Shown piece after piece: positions 29,960-40,292 of a stretch of 64,000 bases of DNA. This stretch comes from Prochlorococcus sp. AG-347-M18. GTDB lineage: Bacteria > Cyanobacteriota > Cyanobacteriia > PCC-6307 > Cyanobiaceae. Position numbers and translations under genes: made by a program. A model generated the notes under the pieces. The model searched no databases. It was not told where the DNA came from and saw nothing but the letters and a program-made list of their open reading frames with translations. Location: positions 1 to 64,000 of the forward strand of contig QCCT01000004.1 in the NCBI GenBank assembly GCA_003281165.1, given 5' to 3'. Each line of letters begins with the position of its first letter. Positions within the stretch are counted from its first letter, which is position 1.

Positions 29960-31246
29960 ATGATTATTTTTAAGAATCTAATATTAAAAATATCAAGTTT
30001 AAGATTCGCCATATCACTGATAATCTTCATAGCCATTTCAAGTGGCGTAGGTACTTTTATACCTCAAGGTAGTAGTGATAAATTTTATATTGATAATTTC
30101 GATAGTGCTCCCATTTTTGGATTTTTAGATGGAGAAAAAGTCTTAATCCTTCAATTGGATCATTTATATACAAGCTTTTGGTTTTTATTTACGTTAATTC
30201 TTCTTTGCATCTCTCTAGCAGCTTGTAGTTTCAGGAGGCAAATACCTTCATTAAAAGCTTCATTAAAATGGATTGAATACAAGAGCGAAAAAAAATTTAG
30301 CAAACTGCAACTAACTACAAGTCATCCAATTAATAAAGATGGAGAACATATATCAAAAGTAGATTTATTACTTAAAAAAAGAGGATGGAAAACATACAAA
30401 TTTAAAAGTCATATTTCCGCGAGAAGGGGTTTAATTGGAAAAATCGGTCCTTTAGTTGTACATATCGGATTAATAGTCTTACTTATAGGTTCAGCATATG
30501 GAAATTTTACAAGTCAATCAAAAGAACAATATTTACTGCCTGGAGAAAGTTTGGATCTTGTTAATGAGAGCACAAACTCAAAAGCAAATGTAAAATTAGT
30601 CGATTTTTCTATAGAACGCGAAAGTGATGGTGTACCCAAACAATTTATTTCAAAATTAAATTTTTCTTCTGAAGATCTAAATCTAAATGAAATAAAAACC
30701 ACCAAAGTTAATCACCCAATCAGGTTTAAAGGATTAACTATTTATCAAGCAGATTGGGCAATATCAAATGTTGTTTTGGATATAGATAATATCCTTTATC
30801 AATTACAATTAAAGGAAATTCCCGAAATCGGTAATCAAGTTTGGGGAGTTTTAATTGAATTAGGATCGGAGACTAAAAAAAATTTCCTTTTAACAATAGA
30901 TAATGAAAATGGTCCACTTAAAATTTCGAATATAGAAAATTTTTCCGGGAATAATCTCTATATCAATGACGATCCATTAGAAGTTAACAATTCAAAAGTA
31001 TCTCTGAAAAAAATAATCCCCAGCAGTGGATTAATAATTAAAAATGATCCGTCTATACCATTTATTTACTTTTCTTTTATCTTAATAATTTTTGGAACAA
31101 TAATAAGTCTTATACCAACTAACCAATTATGGATTCTGGTAAATAAAGAATCACAAAAGTTATCTATTGGAGGCCTTAGTAATAAAAATCTAGTTGGCTT
31201 CAAAAAAGAATTTTTTAAATTATCAGACGAAATAAAAAATTTTTAA
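29960..31246 (+). CDS. ccsB: Cytochrome c biogenesis protein CcsB (ResB/Ccs1)
   Basis: A 428-aa protein with hydrophobic segments near residues 15-32, 68-88, 165-183 and 365-385 and a large lumenal domain between the last two. [22 protein letters not shown] and [21 protein letters not shown] are the ResB signatures. It attaches heme to c-type cytochromes together with CcsA. It starts immediately after ccdA and its TAA overlaps that of the convergent queF by 4 bases. Confidence 0.93.
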   Translation: MIIFKNLILKISSLRFAISLIIFIAISSGVGTFIPQGSSDKFYIDNFDSAPIFGFLDGEKVLILQLDHLYTSFWFLFTLILLCISLAACSFRRQIPSLKASLKWIEYKSEKKFSKLQLTTSHPINKDGEHISKVDLLLKKRGWKTYKFKSHISARRGLIGKIGPLVVHIGLIVLLIGSAYGNFTSQSKEQYLLPGESLDLVNESTNSKANVKLVDFSIERESDGVPKQFISKLNFSSEDLNLNEIKTTKVNHPIRFKGLTIYQADWAISNVVLDIDNILYQLQLKEIPEIGNQVWGVLIELGSETKKNFLLTIDNENGPLKISNIENFSGNNLYINDDPLEVNNSKVSLKKIIPSSGLIIKNDPSIPFIYFSFILIIFGTIISLIPTNQLWILVNKESQKLSIGGLSNKNLVGFKKEFFKLSDEIKNF

Positions 31247-31653
31247 TTTCTTTTCTGCCCACTAAAAATATCTAACTGCATAGAAACATTCCCTCTGGGG
31301 TTAAATGCAGCATTTAAATGTATCCAGTGAGGTGAACCTACATTCACTAAATCATCCATAATTCTATTCACAACTTCCTCATGTGATATTTTTATATCCC
31401 TATAATTATTAATATAAAGCTTTAAAGACTTCAACTCATAGACCTTCAAATTAGGTTGATAAATAATATTTAACTTTGCAAAATCTGGATAACCAGAAAA
31501 GGGGCACTTACATGTAAATTCAGGTAACTGAATAGAAATTTCATAAATTCTTTTCTTATTTGGATTATCGAAACAAATTATTTTTGATTCTTCAATAATT
31601 CTTTCACCATATAGCGGTCTTTGAGTCGAATCTTCTAATTTAGCTATACTCAT
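31243..31653 (-). CDS. queF: 7-cyano-7-deazaguanine reductase QueF
   Basis: A 136-aa unimodular QueF that reduces preQ0 to preQ1 with NADPH for queuosine synthesis. The nucleophile is Cys50 in [14 protein letters not shown] with the acid Asp57, and [19 protein letters not shown] is the QueF signature. Cys48 is an additional cysteine. No other queuosine gene lies nearby. It is convergent with ccsB. Confidence 0.95.
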   Translation of the reverse strand: MSIAKLEDSTQRPLYGERIIEESKIICFDNPNKKRIYEISIQLPEFTCKCPFSGYPDFAKLNIIYQPNLKVYELKSLKLYINNYRDIKISHEEVVNRIMDDLVNVGSPHWIHLNAAFNPRGNVSMQLDIFSGQKRN

Positions 31654-31775
31654 TTTTAGTAGAACTTTTTACTTAACCTATATAAAAACTATATATAAAG
31701 ATAAAAATTCGCAAAAGTATCAACAAATCTAAGTATTACAATTGACTAAGTCAAAAGATGTTAAATCTTATTTTT

Positions 31776-31789
31776 GTATCAATAGTAAC
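31776..31789 (+). promoter_or_regulatory. Candidate NtcA-type site upstream of glnB unit
   Basis: GTATCAATAGTAAC fits the relaxed GT-N10-AC form and differs from the GTA-N8-TAC consensus of the nitrogen regulator NtcA at one position. It lies 52 bases before the small gene that precedes glnB. A TATAT-rich stretch at 31813-31819 is a possible -10, 24 bases away, close to the usual 22-23. glnB is a classic NtcA target, so the location is sensible, but such matches occur by chance in AT-rich DNA. Confidence 0.4.
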
Positions 31790-31841
31790 ATTCATAATGT
31801 CCACCGAAAGGTTTATATGTGATTAGTTCAATGAAAAATTA

Positions 31842-32087
31842 ATGGACATTTGTTTGATAACTATCGATAACAATTTTAATAAATCTCTTCAACCAAAAAC
31901 TGCAATTGGAATGTTATGGCTTCAAACACACTTTGAAAATGATCAGTGGGAAGCGTTGTCAAATAGTACAGTAATAATTTCAGAAAAAAATTCCCAACTA
32001 TTAATTGAAGACGCCAAGAATGCAGGCCTTAATGTTGAATGTTTTTCTGATATTTCAATGTTGGATGTTTTTCCAAAAAACAATTAA
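31842..32087 (+). CDS. Small unknown protein upstream of glnB, 81 aa
   Basis: An 81-aa soluble protein, MDICLITIDNNFNKSL at its start, with TAIGMLWLQTHFENDQWEALS and IISEKNSQLLIEDAKNAGLN in the middle. The alternating hydrophobic pattern suggests a small alpha/beta fold. It ends 24 bases before glnB and is probably co-transcribed with it. I recall similar picocyanobacterial hypotheticals next to glnB but no function. A role in nitrogen control is inference from position only. Confidence 0.72.
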   Translation: MDICLITIDNNFNKSLQPKTAIGMLWLQTHFENDQWEALSNSTVIISEKNSQLLIEDAKNAGLNVECFSDISMLDVFPKNN

Positions 32088-32450
<363 letters not shown>

Positions 32451-32451
32451 T

Positions 32452-33264
32452 TCAGAGAGTTTCTTTTACTAAATTTTGTATATATTCACTATCAATCCTT
32501 GGATTTGATTGACTTCCTAAGGTCATCCAAGCTAAATATTCATGATTTCCAGCAGGACCCACTAGAGGAGAAGCTATCAAATTCTTTATATTCCATTGGA
32601 AATTCTTAGCAGCATAAATAACAGACTCTATAGCCTCAGTATGGAATTTAGGATTGCGTACAACACCGCCTTTACTGACTTTATCTTTACCCACCTCAAA
32701 TTGGGGTTTGATCAAAAATATTCCCTCAATACAATCACCTTTTAATAAATTACCAATAGATTTAAAAACTAACTTTAATGAAATAAAAGACAAATCAGCA
32801 ACCACAAAATTTGGTAATTCATTACTTCTAGATAAAAGATCATTAGGTTTTAAATTTCGAATATTAGTTCGTTCAAAAAGTATGACTTTTGGATTATTTC
32901 TAATCTTCCATGCAGTCTGCCCATAGCCAACATCTATCCCATAAACTAACTTTGCTCCTTGTTGCAATAAGCAATCAGTAAATCCCCCAGTAGAAATTCC
33001 TGCGTCAATACATATTTTATCTTTTACTTTAATTTCAAGTTTATTAAATGCCTCCAATAATTTTTCGCCGCCCCTTGATACAAACATAGGTTCGGAATCA
33101 ATAAAAAATTCAGATCCAATTAATACTTGTTGTCCAGGTTTATCACATACTTTTCCATTGATATCTCTAACCTTGCCCGCAAGAATTAAACCTTGGGCTT
33201 TTTGACGAGTTTCACATAAACCACTTTTTAGAAGATAAAGGTCTAATCTACTTTTTTTAATCAT
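32452..33264 (-). CDS. tlyA: TlyA-family rRNA methyltransferase
   Basis: A 270-aa protein with an N-terminal S4 RNA-binding domain (RLDLYLLKSGLCETRQKAQGL) and an FtsJ-like methyltransferase domain starting at ICIDAGISTGGFTDCLLQ, with KPQFEVGKDKVSKGGVVR near the C-terminus. TlyA proteins 2'-O-methylate 16S and/or 23S rRNA; older annotations call them hemolysin A. It is read leftwards, and the 282 bases upstream to purB are without a clear gene. Confidence 0.92.
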   Translation of the reverse strand: MIKKSRLDLYLLKSGLCETRQKAQGLILAGKVRDINGKVCDKPGQQVLIGSEFFIDSEPMFVSRGGEKLLEAFNKLEIKVKDKICIDAGISTGGFTDCLLQQGAKLVYGIDVGYGQTAWKIRNNPKVILFERTNIRNLKPNDLLSRSNELPNFVVADLSFISLKLVFKSIGNLLKGDCIEGIFLIKPQFEVGKDKVSKGGVVRNPKFHTEAIESVIYAAKNFQWNIKNLIASPLVGPAGNHEYLAWMTLGSQSNPRIDSEYIQNLVKETL

Positions 33265-33546
33265 CTATTAATCAATAAAAAAAGACTGAATAATGAACTT
33301 CTACAAGATTAAGATCCAAATTCTTTAATACCTTCCAATTTTAAATAAGAACTAATAAATTACCAATTATTAACGAAAGGAATAAATGCAAATATATTCA
33401 TATTTGAGCTTTCTTAATTAGGTAGAAAAATGTTACATAAGAAAATAATAGCCAGGCAAATATGTTCAATGGCAAGTACATCTTTAAGGTATAGAGCAAT
33501 AATTCGATTTTGGTTATAAAGTTTAAATTGATAATTAATAAAAATT
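33265..33546. other. Non-coding spacer between tlyA and purB
   Basis: This 282-base AT-rich stretch separates divergent tlyA and purB and must contain both promoters. The only frame worth mentioning is a 29-codon ATG frame at 33430-33519 (rightward), whose product is short and has no recognisable pattern. TATAAAG at about 33515-33521 lies about 25 bases before the purB start and could be its -10. I see no tRNA, terminator or repeat. Confidence 0.4.
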
Positions 33547-34842
33547 GTGATCGAGCGTTACACATTACCCGAAATGGGGAAAATCTGGACTGATAGCGCA
33601 AAATTCCAGAGTTGGCTTAAGGTTGAAATAGCTGCATGTGAAGCAAATTTTTCCCTAGGAAAAATTCCTGAGAATGCTATGAAAGAGATACGTTCAAACG
33701 CAAAGTTTGATGAATCTAGAATTACAGAAATTGAGAAAGAAGTTAAACATGATGTCATAGCATTTCTTACAAGCGTTAATGAATTTGTAGGAGATCCTGG
33801 AAGATATATACATGTTGGCATGACCAGTAGTGATGTACTTGATACTGGCTTATCTCTTCAGTTAAAAGATTCGTGCGAATTGTTATTAGAAGAAATTGAG
33901 AACCTAGAAAATGAAGTCAGATTATTAGCAAGAAAGCATAAAAATACATTAATGATTGGCAGATCTCATGCAATTCATGGGGAGCCAATTTCCTTCGGTT
34001 TTAAACTTGCTGGATGGTTAGCAGAAATAATAAGGAACAAAAAAAGATTGTTAACACTGAAAGAATCTATAGCTATTGGACAAATAAGTGGTGCAATGGG
34101 AACTTACGCTAATACGAATCCCAAAGTAGAACAAATAACTTGTGATTTACTTGGCTTAAAACCAGATACTGCGAGTACGCAGGTCATATCGAGAGACAGG
34201 CATGCAGAATATGTTCAAACTATTGCACTAGTTGGCGCTTCTCTAGATAGATTCGCAACTGAAATAAGAAATTTACAAAGAACTGATGTTTTAGAAGTTG
34301 AGGAGGGCTTTACAAAAGGGCAAAAAGGAAGTTCTGCCATGCCGCATAAAAGAAATCCTATCCGAAGTGAAAGAGTAAGCGGATTAGCAAGAATTTTGAG
34401 GAGTTACGTCTTAACAGCACTAGAAAATGTTCCACTTTGGCACGAAAGAGATATTAGCCATAGTTCAAATGAACGTATCATGTTACCTGACGTATCAATC
34501 TGTTTACATTTTATGCTCAGGGAAATGAAAGATATAGTAAGTAATTTAGAAGTTTATCCAAAAAATATGCTCAAAAATTTAAATATATATGGTGGTGTAA
34601 TCTTTAGTCAGAAAGTTTTACTTCTGCTTGTAGAGAAAGGGATGTCTAGAGAAAAAGCTTATAGATTAGTACAAAAAAATGCGCATCAAGCGTGGAATAC
34701 TGAAAATGGGAATTTCAAACAAAATATAGAGAGAGATAATGAAATAATTGATTTTATTGATCAAAGTGACTTAGAAGAATGTTTTAATCCTTCAATTCAT
34801 CTCAATAATTTAAGTGTAATATGGGAGAAGTTAGGTATCTAG
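33547..34842 (+). CDS. purB: Adenylosuccinate lyase
   Basis: A 431-aa lyase that cleaves SAICAR and adenylosuccinate in purine synthesis. The superfamily signature GSSAMPHKRNP begins at residue 261, HVGMTSSDVLDTGLSLQ and IGRSHAIHGEPISFG are the other active-site blocks. The start is a GTG at 33547 giving MIERYTLPEMGKIW, which matches the normal start of the family. It is followed by fumC, a member of the same superfamily, 48 bases later. Confidence 0.97.
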   Translation: MIERYTLPEMGKIWTDSAKFQSWLKVEIAACEANFSLGKIPENAMKEIRSNAKFDESRITEIEKEVKHDVIAFLTSVNEFVGDPGRYIHVGMTSSDVLDTGLSLQLKDSCELLLEEIENLENEVRLLARKHKNTLMIGRSHAIHGEPISFGFKLAGWLAEIIRNKKRLLTLKESIAIGQISGAMGTYANTNPKVEQITCDLLGLKPDTASTQVISRDRHAEYVQTIALVGASLDRFATEIRNLQRTDVLEVEEGFTKGQKGSSAMPHKRNPIRSERVSGLARILRSYVLTALENVPLWHERDISHSSNERIMLPDVSICLHFMLREMKDIVSNLEVYPKNMLKNLNIYGGVIFSQKVLLLLVEKGMSREKAYRLVQKNAHQAWNTENGNFKQNIERDNEIIDFIDQSDLEECFNPSIHLNNLSVIWEKLGI

Positions 34843-34890
34843 GATTACTGAAAACCTTATCTAAGTTAAACCAGTGTTTTCAGAGGAATA

Positions 34891-36276
34891 ATGACAAAAA
34901 ACTTTAGGATCGAAAAAGATAGTATGGGAACAATAGAGGTTCCCATTGAAGCTTTGTGGGGCGCTCAAACACAAAGATCGATAGTAAATTTTTCTATTGG
35001 AGAAGAATTAATTCCAATTGAGTTAATTTATTCACTCACCCTGATAAAAAAAGCTGCTTCAATTGCGAATTTCAATTTAGGGTTAATAGATAAAAGGAAA
35101 AAAGATTTGATTGTAGAGGCATGTACGGAAATACTTGATGGGCTTCACGATTCACAGTTTCCCCTAAAGGTTTGGCAAACAGGTAGTGGCACGCAAACAA
35201 ATATGAATGTTAATGAGGTAATTTCAAATATTGCAGCTTTAAAAACTAATTCAGAGCTTGGTAGTCATCAACCAATTCATCCTAATGATGATGTAAATAA
35301 ATCTCAGTCAACTAATGACACTTTTCCTGCTGCCATTCAAATATCTGTTGTTAATGAAATAATCAAAAATTTAGTTCCAACGATAAGAGAACTTACTAAG
35401 ATCCTTGATAAAAAAAGTGAAGAATGGAAAGACCTTATAAAGATAGGAAGAACCCATTTTCAAGATGCAGTTCCCCTTACTTTTGGGCAAGAAATATCAG
35501 GATGGTCAGAGCAACTTAAAGATGCTGAGAATGCAATTATTATTAGTCTGAATGAATTGTATTTCTTACCTCTGGGAGGAACTGCAGTTGGAACAGGGAT
35601 TAATTGTCCAAAAGGATTTTGTGAAGAGTCTATAAAATCAATTTCCGATGATACTAATCTAATGTTCTATAAATCAAAAAATAATTTTTCTATCATGGCC
35701 TCTCATGATCGTCTAGCTCAAGTAATGAGTCAGATAAAAATATTAGCAGGTGCATTATTTAAAATTTCAAATGATATAAAAATTCTATCTTCTGGTCCAA
35801 GATCAGGAATATATGAACTAATTATTCCTCAAAATGAACCTGGAAGTTCTATCATGCCGGGTAAAGTGAATCCAACTCAATGCGAAGCCTTATCAATGGT
35901 TTGCACTCAGATAATGGGTCTTGAATATGCAGTTTCAATGGCAAATTCTAGCGGCACTTTACAGATGAATGAATATAAACCTCTTATTGGATTTAATATT
36001 CTCACAAGTTTAAAATTACTAAACAATGTAATAGAAAACTTCAGAATAAAATTAGTTGATGGGATGGAACCTAATCAAAAGAAAATGAAGTTAAATTTAG
36101 AAAATTCACTAATGTTGGTTACAGCCATAATGCCAAAAGTTGGTTATGAAAAAGCAGCTGAAATTGCAAACCTTGCCTTCAAAGAATCATTAAATTTAAA
36201 AGAGGCAACACTTAAATTAGGTTATTTAAACGAAGATGAATTTGATGAAGCAATGAATATCAATTCAATGATTTGA
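34891..36276 (+). CDS. fumC: Fumarate hydratase class II
   Basis: A 461-aa oxygen-stable fumarase. The signature GSSIMPGKVNPTQCE, the substrate site TGSGTQTNMNVNEVI and IGRTHFQDAVPLTFGQE are intact. It hydrates fumarate, which here also recycles the fumarate released by the neighbouring PurB. It is convergent with the helicase gene, with 10 bases between stops. Confidence 0.97.
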   Translation: MTKNFRIEKDSMGTIEVPIEALWGAQTQRSIVNFSIGEELIPIELIYSLTLIKKAASIANFNLGLIDKRKKDLIVEACTEILDGLHDSQFPLKVWQTGSGTQTNMNVNEVISNIAALKTNSELGSHQPIHPNDDVNKSQSTNDTFPAAIQISVVNEIIKNLVPTIRELTKILDKKSEEWKDLIKIGRTHFQDAVPLTFGQEISGWSEQLKDAENAIIISLNELYFLPLGGTAVGTGINCPKGFCEESIKSISDDTNLMFYKSKNNFSIMASHDRLAQVMSQIKILAGALFKISNDIKILSSGPRSGIYELIIPQNEPGSSIMPGKVNPTQCEALSMVCTQIMGLEYAVSMANSSGTLQMNEYKPLIGFNILTSLKLLNNVIENFRIKLVDGMEPNQKKMKLNLENSLMLVTAIMPKVGYEKAAEIANLAFKESLNLKEATLKLGYLNEDEFDEAMNINSMI

Positions 36277-36286
36277 TTAAAAAAAT

Positions 36287-39013
36287 TTAAGAATTATTGT
36301 CAATTCTTTTTGTTGCAGGATTAATATCTTCAGAGACTTTAATAAGATCATTAGATTCAGAAACAGGAAAACGATTAATAGCTTTTAATGCTAGCTTTGC
36401 ATTACTTTTTAATTTATTACTAACACCAATACAGTATTGAACTTGAGAAAGGACATCAATTGATCTTCTAATAATTCTCACTACATCACCTTCGTCTAAT
36501 GAAGTATTAAAAACCAAATCTTTCCATTTTTTTCCTCTTGCCCATTCAGAAATAATTCCAGTTAACTCTGTTTCTAAATAAATAGGGATTTCAATATGAA
36601 ACTTATTTTGTTGAGAAGCAACTAATTTTCTTAAACCATCTAATTCATTAAAAACATCTATTACCTTTAAAGAAGGCTTGAAATTAGACCAAAGATTAGG
36701 CCTCCTTATATCAACACATATAGCTTGAATAATTGCAGCTAACTCAGGAGGATCTAAATCGTCTAAATAACCACTAACTAAAACCAGACCAATCCATAAT
36801 TCATTTTCACTTCTTATTGCACCAACTGTTTGTCCAACTTCTGTCAATTCCAAATCATTTAAACAACCAAAATGATTCAAAATTTTAATCAAATCGGTAA
36901 AAATTCTCCAGTTATGATTTTCTTTATCCTCAAGAAGTTTTTTTCTAGTATATATTTCTTGTTCAACATCAACAATTCTTTTTCTATATTTCTTTAATTT
37001 CCTAGAGTCTCCAAATCTATGTGCGGGATGATCATTGACTGTTTCTTCTAAATTATTAATTTGTTGCTTTTGTGCCAAAACTTCCGTTGACAAATCATAT
37101 TGTGGAGTTTGTAAATCATTTTTTTTTGAAACTTCTAAAATTCGATCCGCATAACACTGCGACATAACATCTCCCCTAAATACCTCTCCGGAAAAATACA
37201 TCTTTGGTACTTCAAGTCTTACGACATCAATTGCATCCAAATCTTTAAAAATATTTACAATGTATGAGGGTTTTATAAGAATAAATAAATTATCTACTGT
37301 CAAACACAATAAACTCTTTATTTTTTGGGATTCATATATTTTCTTACAAATTAATCCTGGAACAATTTTTCTTTTAATTTGAGGAGCTTTGATTGAAATT
37401 AAACTTCCATCTAGAATATATGGTAGTGCATTAGTGATCTCATCTGATAATTTTTCTGACGCTTGTTTTTCTAGAATTTTCAAAAGTCTTCTCTCTTCTT
37501 TAAGACGATTTTTTAACTTTTCATAAGCATCAAAATCTTTCCATGAAACGTTAGATGTAATTTTTTTTAATTCAATTAGATCCTTATCTAAATTTTCAAG
37601 AATTATATTCTCCCCTGAAGATTCACCTAAATATAAAAAACTACCAAAACTTCTTTTAATTAATTCTTTAGATTTCTCTAAAGTATAACTTTGCAAAAGA
37701 TTAAGTACCATTCCATAACTAGGAGTGAATTGACTCTCCAAAGAATTTGGTTTGCTAATAGCCAGTGCACTTGCCTCTTTAGCACCTTCGAATCTTGTTT
37801 GTAATGTAACAACATATCCTTGGGTATCTTTTCCTCTTCTTCCAGCTCTTCCTGACATTTGCAAAAACTCACTGCTAAATAATAATCTATGCCCATCTTC
37901 TGTCCTTTTTGATAAAGAAGAAATAACAGTGGTTCTTGCGGGCATATTAATTCCTGCAGCAAGAGTTTCAGTTGCAAAAACAACTTTTATCAAACCTTGC
38001 TGAAATAATTCCTCAACCAATTCTTTCCATGCAGGCAATAATCCAGCATGGTGAGATGCAACACCTCGTTTTAATGCCTCGCATTGAAATTTATCTTTAA
38101 TCGCCTCTTGATTATTTTTAAGATAAACATCTAATTTTTGGGATATCTTATTCGCTTCTGAATAACTTACTAAAGTTAAGTCTTTTATATTCTCAATAGC
38201 CTTGTCACATCCTCTCCTACTAAAGATAAAATAAATAGCTGGCAACATATTTCTTTCAGCTAGTTTAGAGATCACAAAGCCAATTGAGGGAGACTTTGGT
38301 TGCATTATCCTGCCAACTTTTCCTCTCATTTTCTGTCCTTTAGGAGCTCTCCAAATCTTACAGTTTGGATGAATTCCATTACCCTTATTATTTAAAAGTG
38401 GATGAAGACCTTTAACACTACAAAAAATAAAATCAAGTGGGACTGGTCTCTTATCGCTATTAATTAGTACTGTGGGCCCATGAACCTTTTCTATCCAATT
38501 ATGTAGTTGATCTGCATTGGCTATTGTTGCTGATAAAGCTATTATTTGAGTTCTAGTAGGGCAATGGATTATAGTTTCTTCCCAAACTGTGCCTCTTTGG
38601 GGGTCATTCATATAATGGCATTCATCAAGAATCACAGATTCTAAATTCTCTAGGGGATCATCAAATTCATCAAATTCGCCATAAAGCATGTTCCTAAAAA
38701 TCTCAGTCGTCATAACTAAGATTGGTGCTTCTCTATTTATACTTATATCTCCAGTTAAAAGACCAACTTTATTCTCACCATATTGATTAGCAAAATCTCT
38801 AAACTTTTGATTTGATAAGGCTTTTAAAGGTGTTGTATAAACAACTCTGCTGTTATGAGATAAACCTCTATAAATGGCAAATTCACCTATCAATGTTTTA
38901 CCCGAACCTGTTGGTGCGGTTAAAACAACAGAATTTCCGCTATTAATAGCTCGAATTGCTTCTAATTGGAAATCATCTAGCGGAAAGGGGAAATATTCCT
39001 CTAAATTAAGCAA
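36287..39013 (-). CDS. Ski2-like DEAD/DEAH RNA helicase (DSHCT type)
   Basis: A 908-aa helicase. Motifs by position: Walker A APTGSGKT at residues 33-40, DECH at 130-133, SATIANADQ, and motif VI QMSGRAGRRG. After the helicase core comes a long linker and a C-terminal DSHCT-like helical region (ELAAIIQAICVDIRRPN onward). This is the architecture of Ski2/Mtr4 RNA helicases, widespread in cyanobacteria. A role in RNA processing or decay is inferred from the family. It is divergent from the biotin operon. Confidence 0.92.
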   Translation of the reverse strand: MLNLEEYFPFPLDDFQLEAIRAINSGNSVVLTAPTGSGKTLIGEFAIYRGLSHNSRVVYTTPLKALSNQKFRDFANQYGENKVGLLTGDISINREAPILVMTTEIFRNMLYGEFDEFDDPLENLESVILDECHYMNDPQRGTVWEETIIHCPTRTQIIALSATIANADQLHNWIEKVHGPTVLINSDKRPVPLDFIFCSVKGLHPLLNNKGNGIHPNCKIWRAPKGQKMRGKVGRIMQPKSPSIGFVISKLAERNMLPAIYFIFSRRGCDKAIENIKDLTLVSYSEANKISQKLDVYLKNNQEAIKDKFQCEALKRGVASHHAGLLPAWKELVEELFQQGLIKVVFATETLAAGINMPARTTVISSLSKRTEDGHRLLFSSEFLQMSGRAGRRGKDTQGYVVTLQTRFEGAKEASALAISKPNSLESQFTPSYGMVLNLLQSYTLEKSKELIKRSFGSFLYLGESSGENIILENLDKDLIELKKITSNVSWKDFDAYEKLKNRLKEERRLLKILEKQASEKLSDEITNALPYILDGSLISIKAPQIKRKIVPGLICKKIYESQKIKSLLCLTVDNLFILIKPSYIVNIFKDLDAIDVVRLEVPKMYFSGEVFRGDVMSQCYADRILEVSKKNDLQTPQYDLSTEVLAQKQQINNLEETVNDHPAHRFGDSRKLKKYRKRIVDVEQEIYTRKKLLEDKENHNWRIFTDLIKILNHFGCLNDLELTEVGQTVGAIRSENELWIGLVLVSGYLDDLDPPELAAIIQAICVDIRRPNLWSNFKPSLKVIDVFNELDGLRKLVASQQNKFHIEIPIYLETELTGIISEWARGKKWKDLVFNTSLDEGDVVRIIRRSIDVLSQVQYCIGVSNKLKSNAKLALKAINRFPVSESNDLIKVSEDINPATKRIDNNS

Positions 39014-39152
39014 TAATTGTGATTGAAGAGAGGATGAGTTAACTTCTTAATATATGATCTATATAGATATTAATAAACAAAAAATACCTTGCAAACTTTA
39101 ATAGTAAATCTAAATCTTTTTAATTAAATCCACTATATTTTATTTTGCCAAA

Positions 39153-40292
39153 ATGAAAAAAATAAAAATTCCAAAAAATAGAATCCGTAAATTAAAAACA
39201 TTTTCTTTAGGTAAAAAATCATTCGAACTTCTAAGTTTAAATTCGCAAAATAAAAAACTTATAGACTTATGCAGTAATGATTATTTTGGATTAAGTAGGG
39301 ACAGGGATTTAATAAAAGCTGCTTACGAAATAAGTATGTTAGAAGGTATTGGTTCAGGAAGCTCTAGGTTTATTACAGGTTCAAGACCAATACATAAATT
39401 ATTAGAAACAGAACTTGCCAAGTGGCTTGATCAAGAGAAAGTATTACTTTTCCCAAGCGGATTTCAAGCAAATATAGCCGCTATCCAGGCTTTAGCAAAC
39501 AGAAATACTATCGTAGTAGCAGATAAATTAATCCATAACTCCTTATTGGTTGGAGTTAAAGCTGCTCAAGCTAAACTAATTCGATTTTCACACAATAATT
39601 TAAAAGATTTAGAAGATAAAATTATTAAATCTAATCCCACAAAAAATTCCATTTTAGTTGTTGTCGAATCTCTTTATAGCATGGAGGGATCAATTGCTCC
39701 GCTCAGAGAAATAACGGAAATTTGCAAAAAAAATAGTGTTCAATTATTAGTTGACGAAGCCCATGCACTTGGGATCTTGGGTCCTGAAGGCAGGGGTTTA
39801 AGTTTTGATTACCGTTCAGATATAACTATAATTACTGGAACTTTTGGAAAAGCATTTGGAAGCGGCGGAGCTTTCATAGCCTCCAATTTAGAAATTGGTG
39901 AGTATCTTATCCAAACAAGTGGTGCATTTAGGTACACAACCGCTCTTGCGCCATCTTTAGCTGCTGGAGCACTAGAAGGTTTAAAAAAAATTTTAGAAAA
40001 TAAAGAATGGGGTAATGAGTTGTTATCTTCTGCGAAGATATGGAAAGATGAAATTATTAAAAATTTTAGTTTGCCAATTCAGGGAGATTCTCACATTTTA
40101 TCAATTATTGTTGGCCAAGAAGAGAAGGCAATTTATCTACAAAAATATCTTGAGGACAATGGGTTTTTAGCAATTGCGATAAGACCCCCTACTGTTCCAG
40201 TTGGGCAATCAAGAATCAGAATAACAATTCGAAGAAACTTAGATTTGAGTCTGCTAAAAAATTTCATTGCAGTATTAAAAGAGTTTAAATGA
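39153..40292 (+). CDS. bioF: 8-amino-7-oxononanoate synthase
   Basis: A 379-aa PLP enzyme that condenses pimeloyl-ACP (or -CoA) with alanine. The lysine that binds PLP is in ITGTFGKAFGSGGAF, and NDYFGLSRDRDLIKAA, GSGSSRFITGSRPIHK and LLVDEAHALGILGPEGRG are family blocks. It is first in the rightward bioF-K-C-D-A operon. Its stop overlaps the bioK start by 4 bases. Confidence 0.95.
   Translation: MKKIKIPKNRIRKLKTFSLGKKSFELLSLNSQNKKLIDLCSNDYFGLSRDRDLIKAAYEISMLEGIGSGSSRFITGSRPIHKLLETELAKWLDQEKVLLFPSGFQANIAAIQALANRNTIVVADKLIHNSLLVGVKAAQAKLIRFSHNNLKDLEDKIIKSNPTKNSILVVVESLYSMEGSIAPLREITEICKKNSVQLLVDEAHALGILGPEGRGLSFDYRSDITIITGTFGKAFGSGGAFIASNLEIGEYLIQTSGAFRYTTALAPSLAAGALEGLKKILENKEWGNELLSSAKIWKDEIIKNFSLPIQGDSHILSIIVGQEEKAIYLQKYLEDNGFLAIAIRPPTVPVGQSRIRITIRRNLDLSLLKNFIAVLKEFK

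Noticed and set aside
32452..33264. Haemolysin annotation for the TlyA gene
   Set aside because: The S4 plus FtsJ-like architecture indicates an rRNA methyltransferase; toxin function is a legacy label.
33430..33519. 29-codon ATG frame between tlyA and purB
   Set aside because: Too short, no recognisable motif, and its end overlaps the probable purB promoter.
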